Positions 53,116 to 64,000 of a DNA stretch of 64,000 nt are shown here, in pieces (position 1 is the first letter of the stretch; every line of letters begins with the position of its first letter). Source of the stretch: Toxonevra muliebris. Taxonomy: Eukaryota > Arthropoda > Insecta > Diptera > Pallopteridae. The stretch is from assembly GCA_963691655.1 (NCBI GenBank), contig OY829327.1, positions 82,720,019 through 82,784,018 on the forward strand, read 5' to 3'. Both the position numbers and the translations under genes were made by a program. Below the pieces are notes generated by a model. It searched no databases. It was not told where the DNA came from and saw only the letters and a program-made list of their open reading frames with translations.

Positions 53116-56030
53116 CGCCACTGTTGTTAACGTTATGCAACATTTTACTTCAGGCTAGCGATTCTTCGAAATAGGCAATTCTGTTTCGTTTTAGTTTTTC
53201 AATACATAGCCTGAAGTTTGCCCGCTTGTGAAACAATCATTAAAATTCATATCGTTAGAAATTAATACATTTTTCATAAGCTAATCACTTTAGATATTAT
53301 AGAGAGAACCGCATATCTCGCAAGCAGGCAAAAATAAAGCCCCTCCCACCTCTACGTTTATTAGTTTTTATTTGTCTAGTCCTCTCCTATCACCGCTTTT
53401 TCTATTGAAAATCGGTAACGAATCACCCTGTATACACTACATGCGCCCTTATATGATAACAATAAACAATAATGGCGTATTTTTATTTAATTTATTTTCC
53501 ACTTGACATTATATTAACAGCAACCAAAATGTCGCAAATAAAACAACAACAATTGCTTGTCACTGTGTCAACAAAGACAGCGACTTTAAGTTAAGGTCAC
53601 ACACAAACACATATGCAAACACAAATAGAGAGAAAAAGGAGGTGTAAAAAAAAAAACAAAAAATATAGAGAAGATGCGCGCATAGTCGTTATATTTTATG
53701 GCTCGGTATATTTGCAATAACACAACGTGTCCTTTGCCATAAACTTAGTGTATGTATGTGTGTATATGGATGAGCCCAACGACAAATTTATAGCGCCTCA
53801 CATTGCATGCGCTTCTTTTGAAAGCAAAGTAAAGTTTTCAATGGGTACGAATAGAAGTAAATGTATTTAAAGTAAATTATCAAAGTCTCAATCATTTTCT
53901 CTTTGTTATTTCCTTTATACCAACAAAATAAAAAAAATTCAATTCACCACAAGGATCACTTCTGATACACATCTTTCCGCCGTTGGGTATATACATATAT
54001 GTACCTACATATATATACATATATGTATCTACATATATGAACTTATATATTAAAGAACTTGTGGCAGATATATATATATATATACATACACTCTCACACT
54101 GAGGAATTGTGGCGACTTGAAATCGTGCGCTCGAAATGCTTAAAGGCCGCCGCACAGTGTTTCAATTTGATACAAAAAGTGGCCAAAAATAGTAAAACTG
54201 GTCGGATCGGTCTTTAATGTTACACTCACAGTAGAAGCTTTCTGTGTAAGTTTGAATAAACTTTGCGCGAAGTCGGTTCAGATGTACTTAAGTAAGTAAG
54301 AGATTGGTTGCTTTCTAGTTCATCTTCAAAAATTTTATTGCCCTGCAGAATTTTAAGAAGAATTAATACGTTCACATTCAATTTAAAATTCAAAACACAA
54401 CATGAAAACTGAATAAAAATAAAATAAAAAAATGCAGTTACTTAAGAGTCTTGTAATAGAACTAGGAACTTATTGAAAAATTTTTTGCATTTGCTCACTA
54501 CTGTACATACTATCTTTCACTTGGCTTCAAAATTTGTTTCGATTGTATCTTTAGTTTTTACCATTTTTGGCCAAAAGTAAAACACTGTGCGCCTTGGCGT
54601 ATTGTAAGAGTGACAGCACCACAGCAACTTCGCTGCTAACATCGCCAAGTTGAAGCACTAACCAACATTTAAGTGCTTACAACCTTGGCACCAGACAAAC
54701 ACATATTTAGACAAACATATCCTTGCTCACTCACATTAATAAACAAACAACAAACAACAGACAAAAACAACAGACAAAAACATATGTATGTGTATGTGTG
54801 TATTATATGTAGATGTGGATTAATGCTCAGGGGACGTGTGCAAAATATGCAGCACAGTGTTGTTTGTTTCTCAAAGCAACAACTCAAAAGAATTTATAAT
54901 GTTTACGTGAATTTTGTCTCGCTTTCATTTTATTTTGTAGACAAAAATAGAAAGCGTGTCGAGCGAACTGCTCCCTGTATTTCTATTACATTTTTTATTG
55001 AACGTACTGGAAGTAAATATAAATTTTGTATTGCAGTAGCAATGTATGATGTTAATGCGTAAATCATTTGAGAAAAAAAAATGCAAACGAAGAGTATAAA
55101 AATATAAAAATGTAATTTAAATAATTACCTTAATTTCAAAATTGTTTTTCAAATCACAGTCCAACTTTTATTTTTTACAGATCAAGCCAAATTTATGCAT
55201 TACTTAGGAACATTTCCTAATAACTGTCATTTATGTAAATCAATTCGAAATTCAATCAGAAAATCTTCAACTTTCGCCGAATTCTCTTAAATTTTGTAAA
55301 TTCAAAGAAGTTTTCAATGAAATGTTATGATTTTAAATCATGATCGAAATCGTTAGGAATATTAAAGTAAAATATTGCAAAATTTCCTAATATGAAAATA
55401 TTGTGTCCATTTTCCTGGAATATCTCCATAACCTATGTGACCAGCAAAACGAGGAGCAAAAAGCAAATGGGGTTTCGACTCTAACAGTATTCGCAAAGAA
55501 GGCGCATCGCACAGTAGTCAGAAATTGAACAGAGATACCTCCCATAGTGATATCACATAATTTGCAATAGTGATCACCACCAAAAATATTTTTCTAACCC
55601 AAACAACAAACCCATCATCACCTATACAGTGCTTTTACACATATTGCAATGCTCATATACGCGGACTTTGAGTCAAATGCGATTTTGACATTTACATAAC
55701 CAAAATACATTACCATTTTTATATCATCGTGCCATCTACTGAAGGCTTGATTAATAAGGTTTTCCCACAAATCGCCATCAATTACAATCACGTAAGAGTC
55801 ACGTCTTCGACATAACACATAACACGACATCGTCCTTCTTCAAGCATGACGACTTTCCTTGCTGTATCTATTATTTGGATGGCGGAAAAATACAACTCTA
55901 CATTGTTATTCAGCTTGTTCTTTCTTCTTCTTTCTTGTTCTCCTCTTTCGTCCTTTTTTCTTTTGGATTGTCAAAGTATTTGTCAAAGCATCTAGACACG
56001 GTTTTGAAATTAAAAAAATACTTTTGTAAA
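53116..56030. other. AT-rich stretch with microsatellites, no gene
   Basis: TATATACATATATGTA-type repeats around 53988-54090, and ATGTATGTGTATGTG near 54784. Open frames at 54669-55062 on both strands are low-complexity. Nothing else recognised. Confidence 0.45.
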
Positions 56031-56150
56031 AATTAATATTTATTACCATATGTACTTAATTTAAAATATATAAAGACAAATTCACACATAAATTAATATT
56101 TATTACCATATGTACTTAATTTAAAATATGCAAAGACAAATTCTTACATA
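56031..56150. repeat. 60-bp tandem duplication
   Basis: The two units, 56031-56090 and 56091-56150, both begin AATTAATATTTATTACC and differ at about four positions. The copies are slightly diverged, so the event is not brand new. Confidence 0.85.
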
Positions 56151-56681
56151 AACATTTAAAATAAAAATTTCGATTAAATTGTAACTCACACTCACGGCAT
56201 TTTCAAGGCCAATTTTAGATTATCTATATATTTAAACTTTATTCAAATATTTCCATACTTTATTGTTGTACTTCAAAAGAAATACTTTCTTATTGTAATA
56301 ATATTAGGTGCGCAACTAAGTTCTCGCTGTTTGTCGATAGATGGCTCTAGCAGTAACAGCAATGGCGGTACGTCCAAAAGCTGGGCTTGCCTAAAAATTT
56401 GTACTTATAAAATTACTACCTTTGTTGTAACTGAAAGAATAATTTTCTTTTAAAATTTTGTATTTGTTTTTCAATAGCTCGTATATGTACTAATAAAAAA
56501 TTAAATGTGGATACACACAAGCATTCACGCTATCGCAGTTCATCAAGTTGGCTTTTACGAGGCTTTTAAAATTTGAAAATGTATGTTTTCACAACATGCT
56601 ATCTCGCTTATTCTAATCGGAAGTTCAATAGCTTTTTTACCAATTTTCTACTACTACAATATGTATGATTTTATGTATATA

Positions 56682-57982
56682 CAGGGTGGCAATCGTAAAG
56701 TGACGCACACATTTCAGCAGTTATTTTCAAAAGGACGTACTTCGATTAAGTACAATTAAGTGTTAACATTGCTGAATATATAAGCATTCATTTGAACCCC
56801 ACCTCATTCAATATAACCTCCTTTAGCCTGCACACATGCCTTCAATCGATCCGGAAATCGTAGGACTGTTCGCCGCAGGACTTCCTGATCAATTTCAGTC
56901 CAGGCTTTCTCTAATGAATTTGTCAGCGACTCCAGACTGTGGTGTTGAGATGCACAAGCCTTACTCTTTATAGTTACTTACTCCAAATAGAGTAGTCCAT
57001 TGGATTCAAGTCTGGGGAGTATGGTGGCCATTCTTGAGATGTTATGAATCCAGAAAAATTGTCTTTTATCCATGTTTGCATTAATTTTGCCATGTGGGAA
57101 GGTGCAAAATCTTGCTGGACAGTCCAGTTTTCATTTCCAAATGTATCTTGGGCCCAGGGAAGAACATGTTCATTTAAAATGCTCCGACAAACAACCTGGT
57201 CAATTTTAACACCCTCTTCAACGAATATTAGAGGGGTTCTGGCATTCGCGGAAACTCCAGCCCATACCATAACGGAAGCTGGCTTTTGAACTCGGCCAAC
57301 AGTCCTATTTTGTTGCGATGATGATGTTAGCCACATTCGGTCATTTTGCGCATTGAAGTGTTGTTCAACCGTTAAAATTTTTTCATCTGTAAACAAGATA
57401 TTTTCAACATGTTTTAACACGGAGGAGCGTAGCAACGCCTTGCATCTTTGCATCTTTGCAGTCGCAAATCTTTCTTTTTTTGTGTCAGATCTTGAGCTTT
57501 TCGGAGCTTGTACAGCTTAAGATTAAGCTTTGATTTTGCAATGATTCGCACTGTTTCACGGTTTACTCCCACTTCCTTAGCTATTTTTCTCATTGAGCGC
57601 CTTGGATTTCGCTTGATTCGTTTACGAATTTTTTCTGTTAAACCAGTAGTGGCAACTGTTGAAAATTTTCCCCGGTCTCTATCTCCAAAACCCCCAGTTT
57701 CATTATATCGAATAATAGCTCGGTCTACCGTACGACTTGACAAATTTAAAGCCTTTGCAATTTGACGGCTACTATAATTTGCCAAATGAAATTTCATAAT
57801 TTCACGACGAATATTTTCCTTGTCCATTTTTATGGAAATTTCAAAATGTAATAACAAAAATTCAAATGAAATTAAAAGCAAAGCCAATGATGAATGAATT
57901 TGCATTTTAAATTAAAGTAACGGTAAATGGCAAAGCTTGCTGCAGAGTATTAAACTTGCGTCACTTTACAATTGTCACCCTG
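56682..57982 (-). mobile_element. maT-like element copy 3, full length, nested in mariner
   Basis: Ends CAGGGTGGCAATCGTAAAG and CAGGGTGACAATTGTAAAG (reverse complement of the right end), TA at 56680-56681 and 57983-57984. At 1301 bp it is the longest and most complete copy of its family here. Confidence 0.92.
56804..57827 (-). pseudogene. maT-type transposase (DD37D), nearly complete, frameshifted
   Basis: Read leftward from the ATG at 57827 (MDKENIRREIMKFHLANYSS). Both helix-turn-helix segments are present: SSRQIAKALNLSSRTVDRA and MRKIAKEVGVNRETVRIIAK. The frame runs open to near 57440, where an 8-bp duplication (GATGCAAA type) shifts it. The catalytic half resumes with ENILFTDEK (first D), NWTVQQDFAPSHMAKL (second D) and SPDLNPMDYSIW (third D, 37 residues on). 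A small replacement near 56975 then introduces a stop before the final 60 codons, which end AKGGYIE. Two lesions separate this copy from an open gene, fewer than in either sister copy. Confidence 0.92.
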
Positions 57983-58273
57983 TAGAACTTAAAAGCTGGC
58001 TTTCAGTTTTTGTTTGCCATTTGGAAAGTATTTGCTCCACCTTCTTTTACTCCTATATTTTTGAGTCATTAGATTTTAGCAGAGTTTCGAACCGGTTAAA
58101 TTTGGATTCGTGTTCAGATTCAGGTTCAAGCAAAAAATACATACATCAGTACATTTAGTTACTTTGCAATTTGCATTTCTTCATTCCGTTGACATTTTTC
58201 TTATATTTGATAATTTGCATTTTTATTAATACGATTTATATTAAGAGAAATTATCGTTTAGTTTAAAAAATAA

Positions 58274-58641
58274 TAGCCCTATTCACTCTTTAGAGTAAAG
58301 TGCTGAGTAACGGAGTAAAAATGTAATGTATTACCCTAGACCGTGAACGCATCTGAAACTGAGATAGTGCACTCTCTGCGATCAATGTTCCCAATTTAAT
58401 GCACTGGCAAAAAACTTTTGTGTTTTATTTTTGGTTGTCATACAAATCAAGAAGTAGGCAACACTAATTTTCTCTCTTACTTAGAGTAACAAAGTAACAA
58501 ATATTTTACTCAAGGGTCAAACCAGAGTAAAAGTGTAAAAGCAAATGCCATATATTTTGTTATTGTAGAGTAATTTTGTGTTACACTTTTAACCTGTTAC
58601 TCCGTTAACAAGCACTTTACTCTAAAGCGTGAACAGGCCTA
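58274..58641. mobile_element. MITE with long inverted ends and TA flanks
   Basis: From the TA at 58274-58275, GCCCTATTCACTCTTTAGAG and then TAAAGTGCTGAG are mirrored at the right end (in reverse complement GGCCTGTTCACGCTTTAGAG and TAAAGTGCTTGT), ending at the TA at 58640-58641. AACGGAGTAA follows in both arms. It is about 364 bp with no coding. The GCCCTATTC start recalls the 141-bp MITE at 39887, but the rest differs. Confidence 0.75.
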
Positions 58642-59096
58642 GTATATCTCTCAACGATTTTAGTCCAAAAATGTCCTTTCTACGCTCACCTCCTGAATTT
58701 ATATGCTCATTTTGAATTTTTAATGTTAATACTTTGGCACGTCGAAAAACGTTGGTAAAGCCCAGACAGAGCTTCCATTTTCCTTCTTCGATGCTTCAAT
58801 CGGGATCTAAAACATTCCATCCTTATTGCCAATTTTAGCCTTTTTGGTTTGGTAAAAAAAATTCACTGGGCTTGCCTCATCACTAAATGCTAGGCACGCC
58901 ACTGAGTAACAGCTGGTCGATTTTGACATATCCAAAACATCATGAAGAGAAGTTAAACATATAGTAAACAAGCCGCTTTGACACATTAGAGTTTTCGTTT
59001 TTGGTTGTGTAAAAATGGTGGTGTAAAAATTGTTTGCCAAATAATCGTCATTGGCGGGAAGTGTTGATTTTCTTATATCAATCGAAGAAAACAGCT

Positions 59097-59673
59097 GCAA
59101 AAAAGAAAAGGTTTTCTTCATCGCATTGTTACGGGTGATGAAAAATGGATTCATTACAGCAATCCAAAGAAAAGAAAATCTTGGGGACTGCCCGGTCATG
59201 CTTCTACGTCGTCTTCTCGGCCAAATATTCACGCATCGAAGGTTATGTTGTGTATTTGGTGGAACCAGGTCAGTGTAATTTATTACGAATTGCTGAAATC
59301 GAACGAAACCATCACTGGGGAACGGTATCGAACTCAACTGATGCGATTGAGCCGAAAATTGCTCGAAAAACGGCGACAATACGAGCAGAGGCGCGATAAG
59401 GTTATTCTGCTGCATGACAACGATCAGCCTCACGTTGTCAAACCCGTTCAAACCTACTTGGAAACGCTCAAATGACAAGTTCTATCCCACACGCCGTATT
59501 CCCCAGATATTGCTCCGTCCGATTACTACTTGTTTCGTTCACATAAAGACATCACAAAATGTCTTGATTCATGGATAGCCTCAAAAGACAAACACTTCTT
59601 CCGTGAAGGTATTCGAGTTCTGCCAGAAAGATGGGGAAAAGTGGTAGTTAGCGATGGACAATACTTCGAATGA
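59097..59673 (+). pseudogene. mariner transposase C-terminal half (DD34D)
   Basis: Beginning near 59097, the relic keeps FLHRIVTGDEKWIHYSNPKK with the first catalytic D, CIWWNQVSVIYYELLKSNET, DKVILLHDNDQPHVVKPVQ with the second D, and after a TGA at 59473-59475, TPYSPDIAPSDYYLF with the third D 34 residues later. ASKDKHFFREGIRVLPERW and VVVSDGQYFE end the protein. About 20 codons are missing after YYLFRS. The DNA-binding half is absent, replaced by other sequence. Unlike the copy at 31239-32244 it keeps the second D. The long minus-strand frame at 58807-59478 is partly antisense to this relic and is not a gene. Confidence 0.87.
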
Positions 59674-59823
59674 TTCATTTGTAACCATTTCTTGACAATA
59701 AAGTTGCATTTTTATAAAAAAAAAACAGCGATAACTTAGTTGCGCACCTAATATTATATCTAAATAAATACAAATACAGTAGAAACATTCAAAGTATTAT
59801 ATAAAAAAAATGTGTGCTTTTAA

Positions 59824-61361
59824 TCCCAGGATGGGCACCTGGGCTTAATTAGGCCCATTTTGAGTTTAAACACGTATATCTTTTTTATTTCTTGACGAAT
59901 CGATCTGAAACTCCATGACTTCCTGCTCCAATGTTTTCTGGGCCTAAAAAAGCCCAGGTGTTTATTTTGTGTATTGATAAAATTAATAACAAATTATTTT
60001 GAATTTGAGATTAATTTAGATGCAAACTGTAATTTTGGGGCTTAAGGAAAATATATATAAAAAAATGTATGTATGTATGCGTAAATACATACACACACAT
60101 ACATATAAAATATTGCTTTGCTTATGTAATCATAACCCGTTTGTCTGATCTCAGTCAAATTTGGTGTAGAGATGCACTTGTATATATGTCAAGTTGTCGG
60201 CTATAAAATGTGACCGTATCTCAAAGTGGGCGTGGCATTTTTGCAAAAATCCAATATCTTCGAATATCATATCAAGCTTAAGTAATAACATTGTGATCCG
60301 CTAGTCCATGAACTGGTGAACAATGAAATATATAACAAATTATCTCTAGGCAATTTCTGAATTAAAATTTATAAGTATGTCAAAAATTAAAATCACTTAA
60401 CACAAACTGGTTCTTAAAAATATTTTTCATATTGAATTTAATTAAAAATTACTTGCTAGTTCCAAAATTGATATAACATTAAAAAACGCTATTAATTTCA
60501 ATTAATATTTCAATTTAAAAAAATATTTTTTGATTTTAAAATGGAAAATTTTTGACTAAAAATCTAAATATTTTTCAAGTTTATCTAAACTTTGAACACA
60601 AATTCCACAAAAACTCTCCAAACAAAGGATCAATCCGAATTACCTCCAAACATCACCTATTATATCTAAATCACAACTAAAAAACTTTCATTAATTAAAA
60701 CTATAAAGTTTTTCTAAATTTTGTAATTTTGCAAATACCTCACTTGCTGGTAATTCGGATCATCGATCCGAATTATATGCAAGTAGAAAAACGCATCCTG
60801 GTAATTCGGATCGATTTTAAAAGCCAATTTTTTTCTTAGTATGTTTTCTAAAATAGTGCTTATTTTTACCAAACTATAGCAGAATGTTTAGTAAACAAAA
60901 CCCTATATAAATTATATAAATATAATTACCAGCGCAGAAGTTATTATTGTTATAAAATTTGTGGGTTTCTTATATTAAATATTTGCTAAGTCTTTGTATG
61001 AAAATACGCTCCCTCTTTGTTTCTTCTCTTACAACTGATTAATTTGAAATAATTGAAATAAGTGTTGCATACCATTAGAAAGAGGAAATAATTCTAGTTC
61101 GTTTCAAAAAAAGGACGTAATTTTAAAAAATACCTAAGAAAAGTTATTAGTTATCGATCTGAATTACCCTCATTTACATTATGCTTTCTAAAAAGGTGCT
61201 TATTTTTACCAAACTATAGCAGAATATTTAGTGAACAAAACCCTGTATAAATTTTGCGCAATAACATGCTGTAATAAGCCATAACTATCGTTTTATTGAC
61301 TGGTCCTAATTAGGCCCAGGAGGTTATGTTAGCGCCTCGTAAAGAGGTGCCCATTGAAGGG
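59824..61361. mobile_element. TTAA-flanked element, piggyBac-like ends, no coding
   Basis: TTAA lies at 59820-59823 and 61362-61365. The left end TCCCAGGATGGGCACCTGGG faces, in reverse complement, CCCTTCAATGGGCACCTC. A second shared block is GGGCTTAATTAGGCCC at the left and GGGCCTAATTAGGACC at the right. Inside, a 57-bp segment (GCTTATTTTTACCAAACTAT...) occurs at about 60861 and again at about 61197. AATTCGGATC-type units recur near 60750-60810. A part near 60110-60240 (ACCCGTTTGTCTGATCTC, GTGGGCGTGGC) resembles Helentron 5' regions and may be an older insertion. Confidence 0.6.
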
Positions 61362-61365
61362 TTAA

Positions 61366-62931
61366 AACTTTGTACCCAAATTAGATTTTTAAAGAAAATG
61401 TGAATTATTACAACGACATCATGGCTAAAAACAACTCACACTCACGCATATTCATGCCATTTGAATTCAAAGATTACTATAAACACAAAACAAATTAAGT
61501 AAATAAATTTTCTCGCAAGTTTCTTTTCACTTTTTGTGCTTATTTAATGTTGAATTTTCAACAACAAATTCGTTGACAGCATGTTTTGTGCTCACTCGTA
61601 GTATGTGCTTCTTTTGCATAAATCTTATCATTGCCATTTCCGTAGTCCTTAGTCAGACTAAGTCTTAAGCCGCTATCACCGGCGCCTCGCCACTCCAATT
61701 TGCACAGGCCGCACACCCCTTTTAAATGCTTATGTGTAGATAACGCTGTGGTTACGCAGTCTGGCAATCCTGATTTATGTGTGTGGCTTCCAATTCATTT
61801 CATTCAGTCCTGATATGTACGGATATGTAGAACGCCCATAGCAGAAATATTTCACTTTCAATTTTCTCATTTGATTATTTACTTCTTCTTCTTTTGCTAC
61901 AATTGTGATGCACTTTAGGCTATCTGCTAAATGCTAGTATTTAAATATGAGTACACATACATACATACATATGTACTCATATTGTATTTGCATACCTTAC
62001 TTAAGTAATAAAGAGGTGTGTACATTACTGTCAGATAATAAATTGTATTGCGTAACGCGGCATGTGTGTGTTTGTTGTCACATCAGCCTCAAAAAGAGGA
62101 ATAAGAGAAATCTTCGTCGTGAGTAACTTCTTTGCCTCTACTGAAAACCAAATATTTGTAGATTTCACGTATATGAGCTTGCATGTCGTTGGTTCACAGC
62201 TTATGCGGCGTATGAGTAACTTTCCTCATATACTACCATATTACTCGTATACTTTTCATTCAATGGCATTATCAGCAGCTGCTGTCAGTTCCACTGCACT
62301 GCAACTGCTGCTGTGCCACTACACTTCATGATCCAAATAAACTTATACGGCGAAGTTTGTTACCTTGGCGTGTTGCCAACGTAATGCAAACTCATTCATC
62401 TCATTCCGCTTTCTCTTCCTCTCCTGCATCGCCGTCATGCATGCAATCGCCCTCAACTCCCACACCAAACTAATGTTTGTGCTTTTCTATAGGCTTTGAA
62501 TACAATGTGATTTTGACACCTTCTGTAAAGTTTTTAAAAAGAAACACAAAATGTTTTCAATGACTTTTTTTTTGCAGTTTTCGCTTTCATAATTTTGCAT
62601 TCATAACTCAGCCAAATAAAATAAAGTAACCTTCACAAACTTTGAAATACTAGATTTTGTTTAGAGTTTAACATTAACACAGTGCGAAAATATTTTAATT
62701 TCAGTTTTCAATACTTACTTGAAAGTACTAGCGCACCATAGCAATGTCGATGTATATGTATGTACATACATATGTATATATGTTTTCTATTGAATTTTAA
62801 AACAGAAATAAATTAAAGTTTTCCGTTGAACTTTGTATTGATAGTGCACACGGCGTTTGTGTTTGCTAATGAGCTGCGCTGCCCTGCTGCCCGAATCCTT
62901 AACCTAGTTTTTCCTTTTCTTCTGCTTCTAG
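61366..62931. other. Spacer without a recognised gene
   Basis: A small palindrome with arms ATATGAGTAC and GTACTCATAT brackets a CATA repeat near 61946-61981. GTATGTACATACATATGTAT-type repeat near 62756. The minus-strand frame at 61558-61767 is C-rich but has no family I recognise. Confidence 0.42.
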
Positions 62932-62980
62932 AGACCCATTATCAAGTATTGTACTATGGGCCCGGGAAATCGATATCTTG
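62932..62980 (+). other. Candidate 49-nt internal exon
   Basis: It is preceded by a good acceptor, with CTTAAC as a possible branch point near 62899 and the pyrimidine tract TTTTTCCTTTTCTTCTGC, then TTCTAG. It is followed by GGTAAAA, a usable donor. All three frames are short; one reads THYQVLYYGPGKS and another RPIIKYCTMGPGN. I do not recognise either. It is the only place in the window with good splice signals on both sides of a short open segment, but chance is quite possible. Confidence 0.25.
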
Positions 62981-63128
62981 GTAAAAAAAAAACAATTTTG
63001 GAATCAGGCAAAAGTGAATATGTCACACTCAGGGGAAAAATGCTGTTATTGTATATCAAACGGAAAGGATATTAAACCTACAGATTTTGCTGTTAAATTC
63101 CATCCAAAAGTGACCTCTGTTATATTAA

Positions 63129-64000
63129 GGGGGTATTCTACCCAAGATGGTGCGAAATATCGATGTTTTCAAATCGTTGAAAATAAAAAGCTTTTCAATA
63201 TTTTGTTTCGAGGTTTTTCGCAAGTTTTTCTTCAGGTTATGAACAAAAATTTTCGTTTTTAATGTTAAAAATATCTTTGTTAATAATGGTTCATTCGACG
63301 TCTCGAACTTGAGCTTGCCGAAAATAGTTGCTCCATGGTGGACATGATATCTCCGGTTTAAATATTCTGAAACACAAAATGTAACCCATTTTGTAATCGA
63401 GAGACTTCCTGCTATCGCCTCATCTAGGGAATAAGAAAAAAAATTTTCTTCAACTTAAATCAGACGTTTGAAAAAAATGATGATTTTTCGCCCTGTTTTT
63501 GTTTGTATTTTGCATTAAAAACATAAGTTAAACAAATACCTATACATTTGCTTAGTAGCCTTGTAAAATTTTAAGTCAATTGGACAAGTGGTTTTTTTGT
63601 GAATCGTGTCCACCGTCCCGAAAAAAATGGTTTCGAGAAAAACGAGTTTAAAGATTTACAAGCATGGTACTTACATCGAGCTTTGCCTAAGGGAGTATGA
63701 AAACAGAACATTTACATACACTCTGACAGCAAAGCGGCTCTTCTTGCACTAACTGCATATAAAATAACCTCCAAACTAGTTTGGGACTGCCTACAGCTCC
63801 TAATCTGTCTAGCTTCTCATAACAGAGTACAACTCATTTGGGTGCCTGGGCATAGAGGACATGTAGGCAATGAAATGGCGGACGAACTTGCAAGGAAAGA
63901 ATCATCCAGTGTATTCACTTTACCACGACCATTCTGCGGTCTACCATGGAGTTCCGTTAAAATCAGTTTAAAAAATTGGCTGGACAGTAACTCGCTACAA
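63129..64000. mobile_element. TTAA-flanked element carrying a LINE, copy 2 (right end outside the window)
   Basis: TTAA at 63125-63128 is followed by GGGGGTATTCTACCC. From here to 63674 the sequence is the reverse complement of 27649-28229 with modest divergence. The outer flank differs from that of copy 1, so this is a separate insertion and not an inverted repeat arm of one event. Confidence 0.66.
63675..64000 (+). pseudogene. LINE RNase H fragment inside TTAA element copy 2 (cut by the window edge)
   Basis: ATGGTACTTAC at 63664-63674 is the target duplication seen at copy 1, followed by ATCGAGCTTTGCC, the same 5' truncation point. The frame reads IYIHSDSKAALLALTAYKI with a catalytic D, IWVPGHRGHVGNEMADELAR, and PFCGLPWSSVKISLKNW, then leaves the window. 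This is the RNase H of an I-group LINE. The segment is nearly the inverse of 27310-27648. It retains no reverse transcriptase and is inert. Confidence 0.88.

Larger units (their letters stand above)
56304..59751 (+). mobile_element. mariner element with nested insertions
   Basis: The left end TTAGGTGCGCAACTAAGTT is mirrored at the right (AACTTAGTTGCGCACCTAA), with TA at 56302-56303 and 59752-59753. The leader (CTCGCTGTTTGTCGATAGA) is the type known from mauritiana-like mariners. A maT element (56682-57982), a MITE (58274-58641) and further foreign sequence take up the middle; the C-terminal part of the transposase remains at 59097-59673. Confidence 0.87.

Noticed and set aside
54669..55062. 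Opposed open frames on both strands
   Set aside because: Low complexity (CA and AAC tracts) and no motif on either strand.
58807..59478. 223-codon minus-strand frame, one of the longest in the window
   Set aside because: Much of it is antisense to the mariner transposase relic on the plus strand, and it has no recognisable domain.
61558..61767. Cysteine-containing small frame on the minus strand
   Set aside because: No known C/H spacing, no splice or start context, and the flanks are microsatellite-rich.
61946..61981. ATATGAGTAC/GTACTCATAT palindrome
   Set aside because: Only 10-bp arms around a CATA repeat; such structures arise easily from the microsatellites common here.
1..64000. CRISPR arrays, operons, bacterial promoters, tRNA or rRNA genes
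   Set aside because: No regularly spaced repeats, no cloverleaf with a GGTTCGAAT-type arm that I could find by eye, and everything recognised is eukaryotic transposon sequence.

Overview
This window is eukaryotic, AT-rich, non-coding DNA full of decayed transposable elements (TEs). No intact host gene is visible, and I recognise no tRNA, rRNA or CRISPR array. The transposon types (mariner, maT, ITmD37E-like, Tc1, rosa-like mariner, hAT and Helentron relatives, LINEs with RNase H) and the many ATGTATGTACATA-type microsatellites suggest a higher dipteran, plausibly a tephritid fruit fly. That assignment is inference. The window reads as an intergenic region or a very long intron; one possible short exon lies at 62932-62980.

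Layout, first half. A hAT-type element is cut by the left edge (1-1232). A maT element (1644-2866), a Tc1/mariner DD37E-like element (5479-6724) and a second, related DD37E element (6985-9718) follow. The last is split by a second copy of the first hAT family, which itself carries a 576-bp tandem duplication. From 13.5 to 16.5 kb there are Helentron-like elements with CTACTTTTT minisatellites. A 70-bp LINE stub lies at 17841, and a 5'-truncated LINE with a 14-bp target duplication at 20128-22706. From 24.5 to 28.2 kb a truncated DD37E copy abuts a rearranged Tc1 element, followed by a TTAA-flanked element that carries a LINE. A deleted rosa-like mariner (28.9 kb), a LINE tail (30.5 kb) and a mariner transposase relic (31.2-32.2 kb) complete this half.

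Layout, second half. A TAA-flanked MITE (34.1 kb), a GCACTT-rich element (35.1 kb), a Tc1 element (35.6-36.9 kb) and a maT fragment (37.0-37.9 kb) lead to a hAT cluster at 38.9-41.3 kb with two levels of nesting. A LINE with RT and RNase H relics follows (42.5-44.7 kb). After a quiet stretch come a third DD37E copy (48.9-50.1 kb), a Tc1 deletion derivative (50.4-51.1 kb), a minisatellite (51.7-53.1 kb), a mariner with a nested maT and a MITE (56.3-59.8 kb), another TTAA-flanked element (59.8-61.4 kb), and an inverted second copy of the TTAA element plus LINE composite (63.1 kb to the right edge).

These elements do not form a pathway. Their value is as a dated stratigraphy: target-site duplications, shared junctions and shared frameshifts show who inserted into whom, and which copies came from defective parents. 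The strongest observations are the TTAA element that appears to have moved with a LINE inside it, the hAT-in-hAT nest whose overlapping target duplications can be resolved, and an isolated 33-bp hairpin with the shape of a microRNA precursor at 4836-4923.
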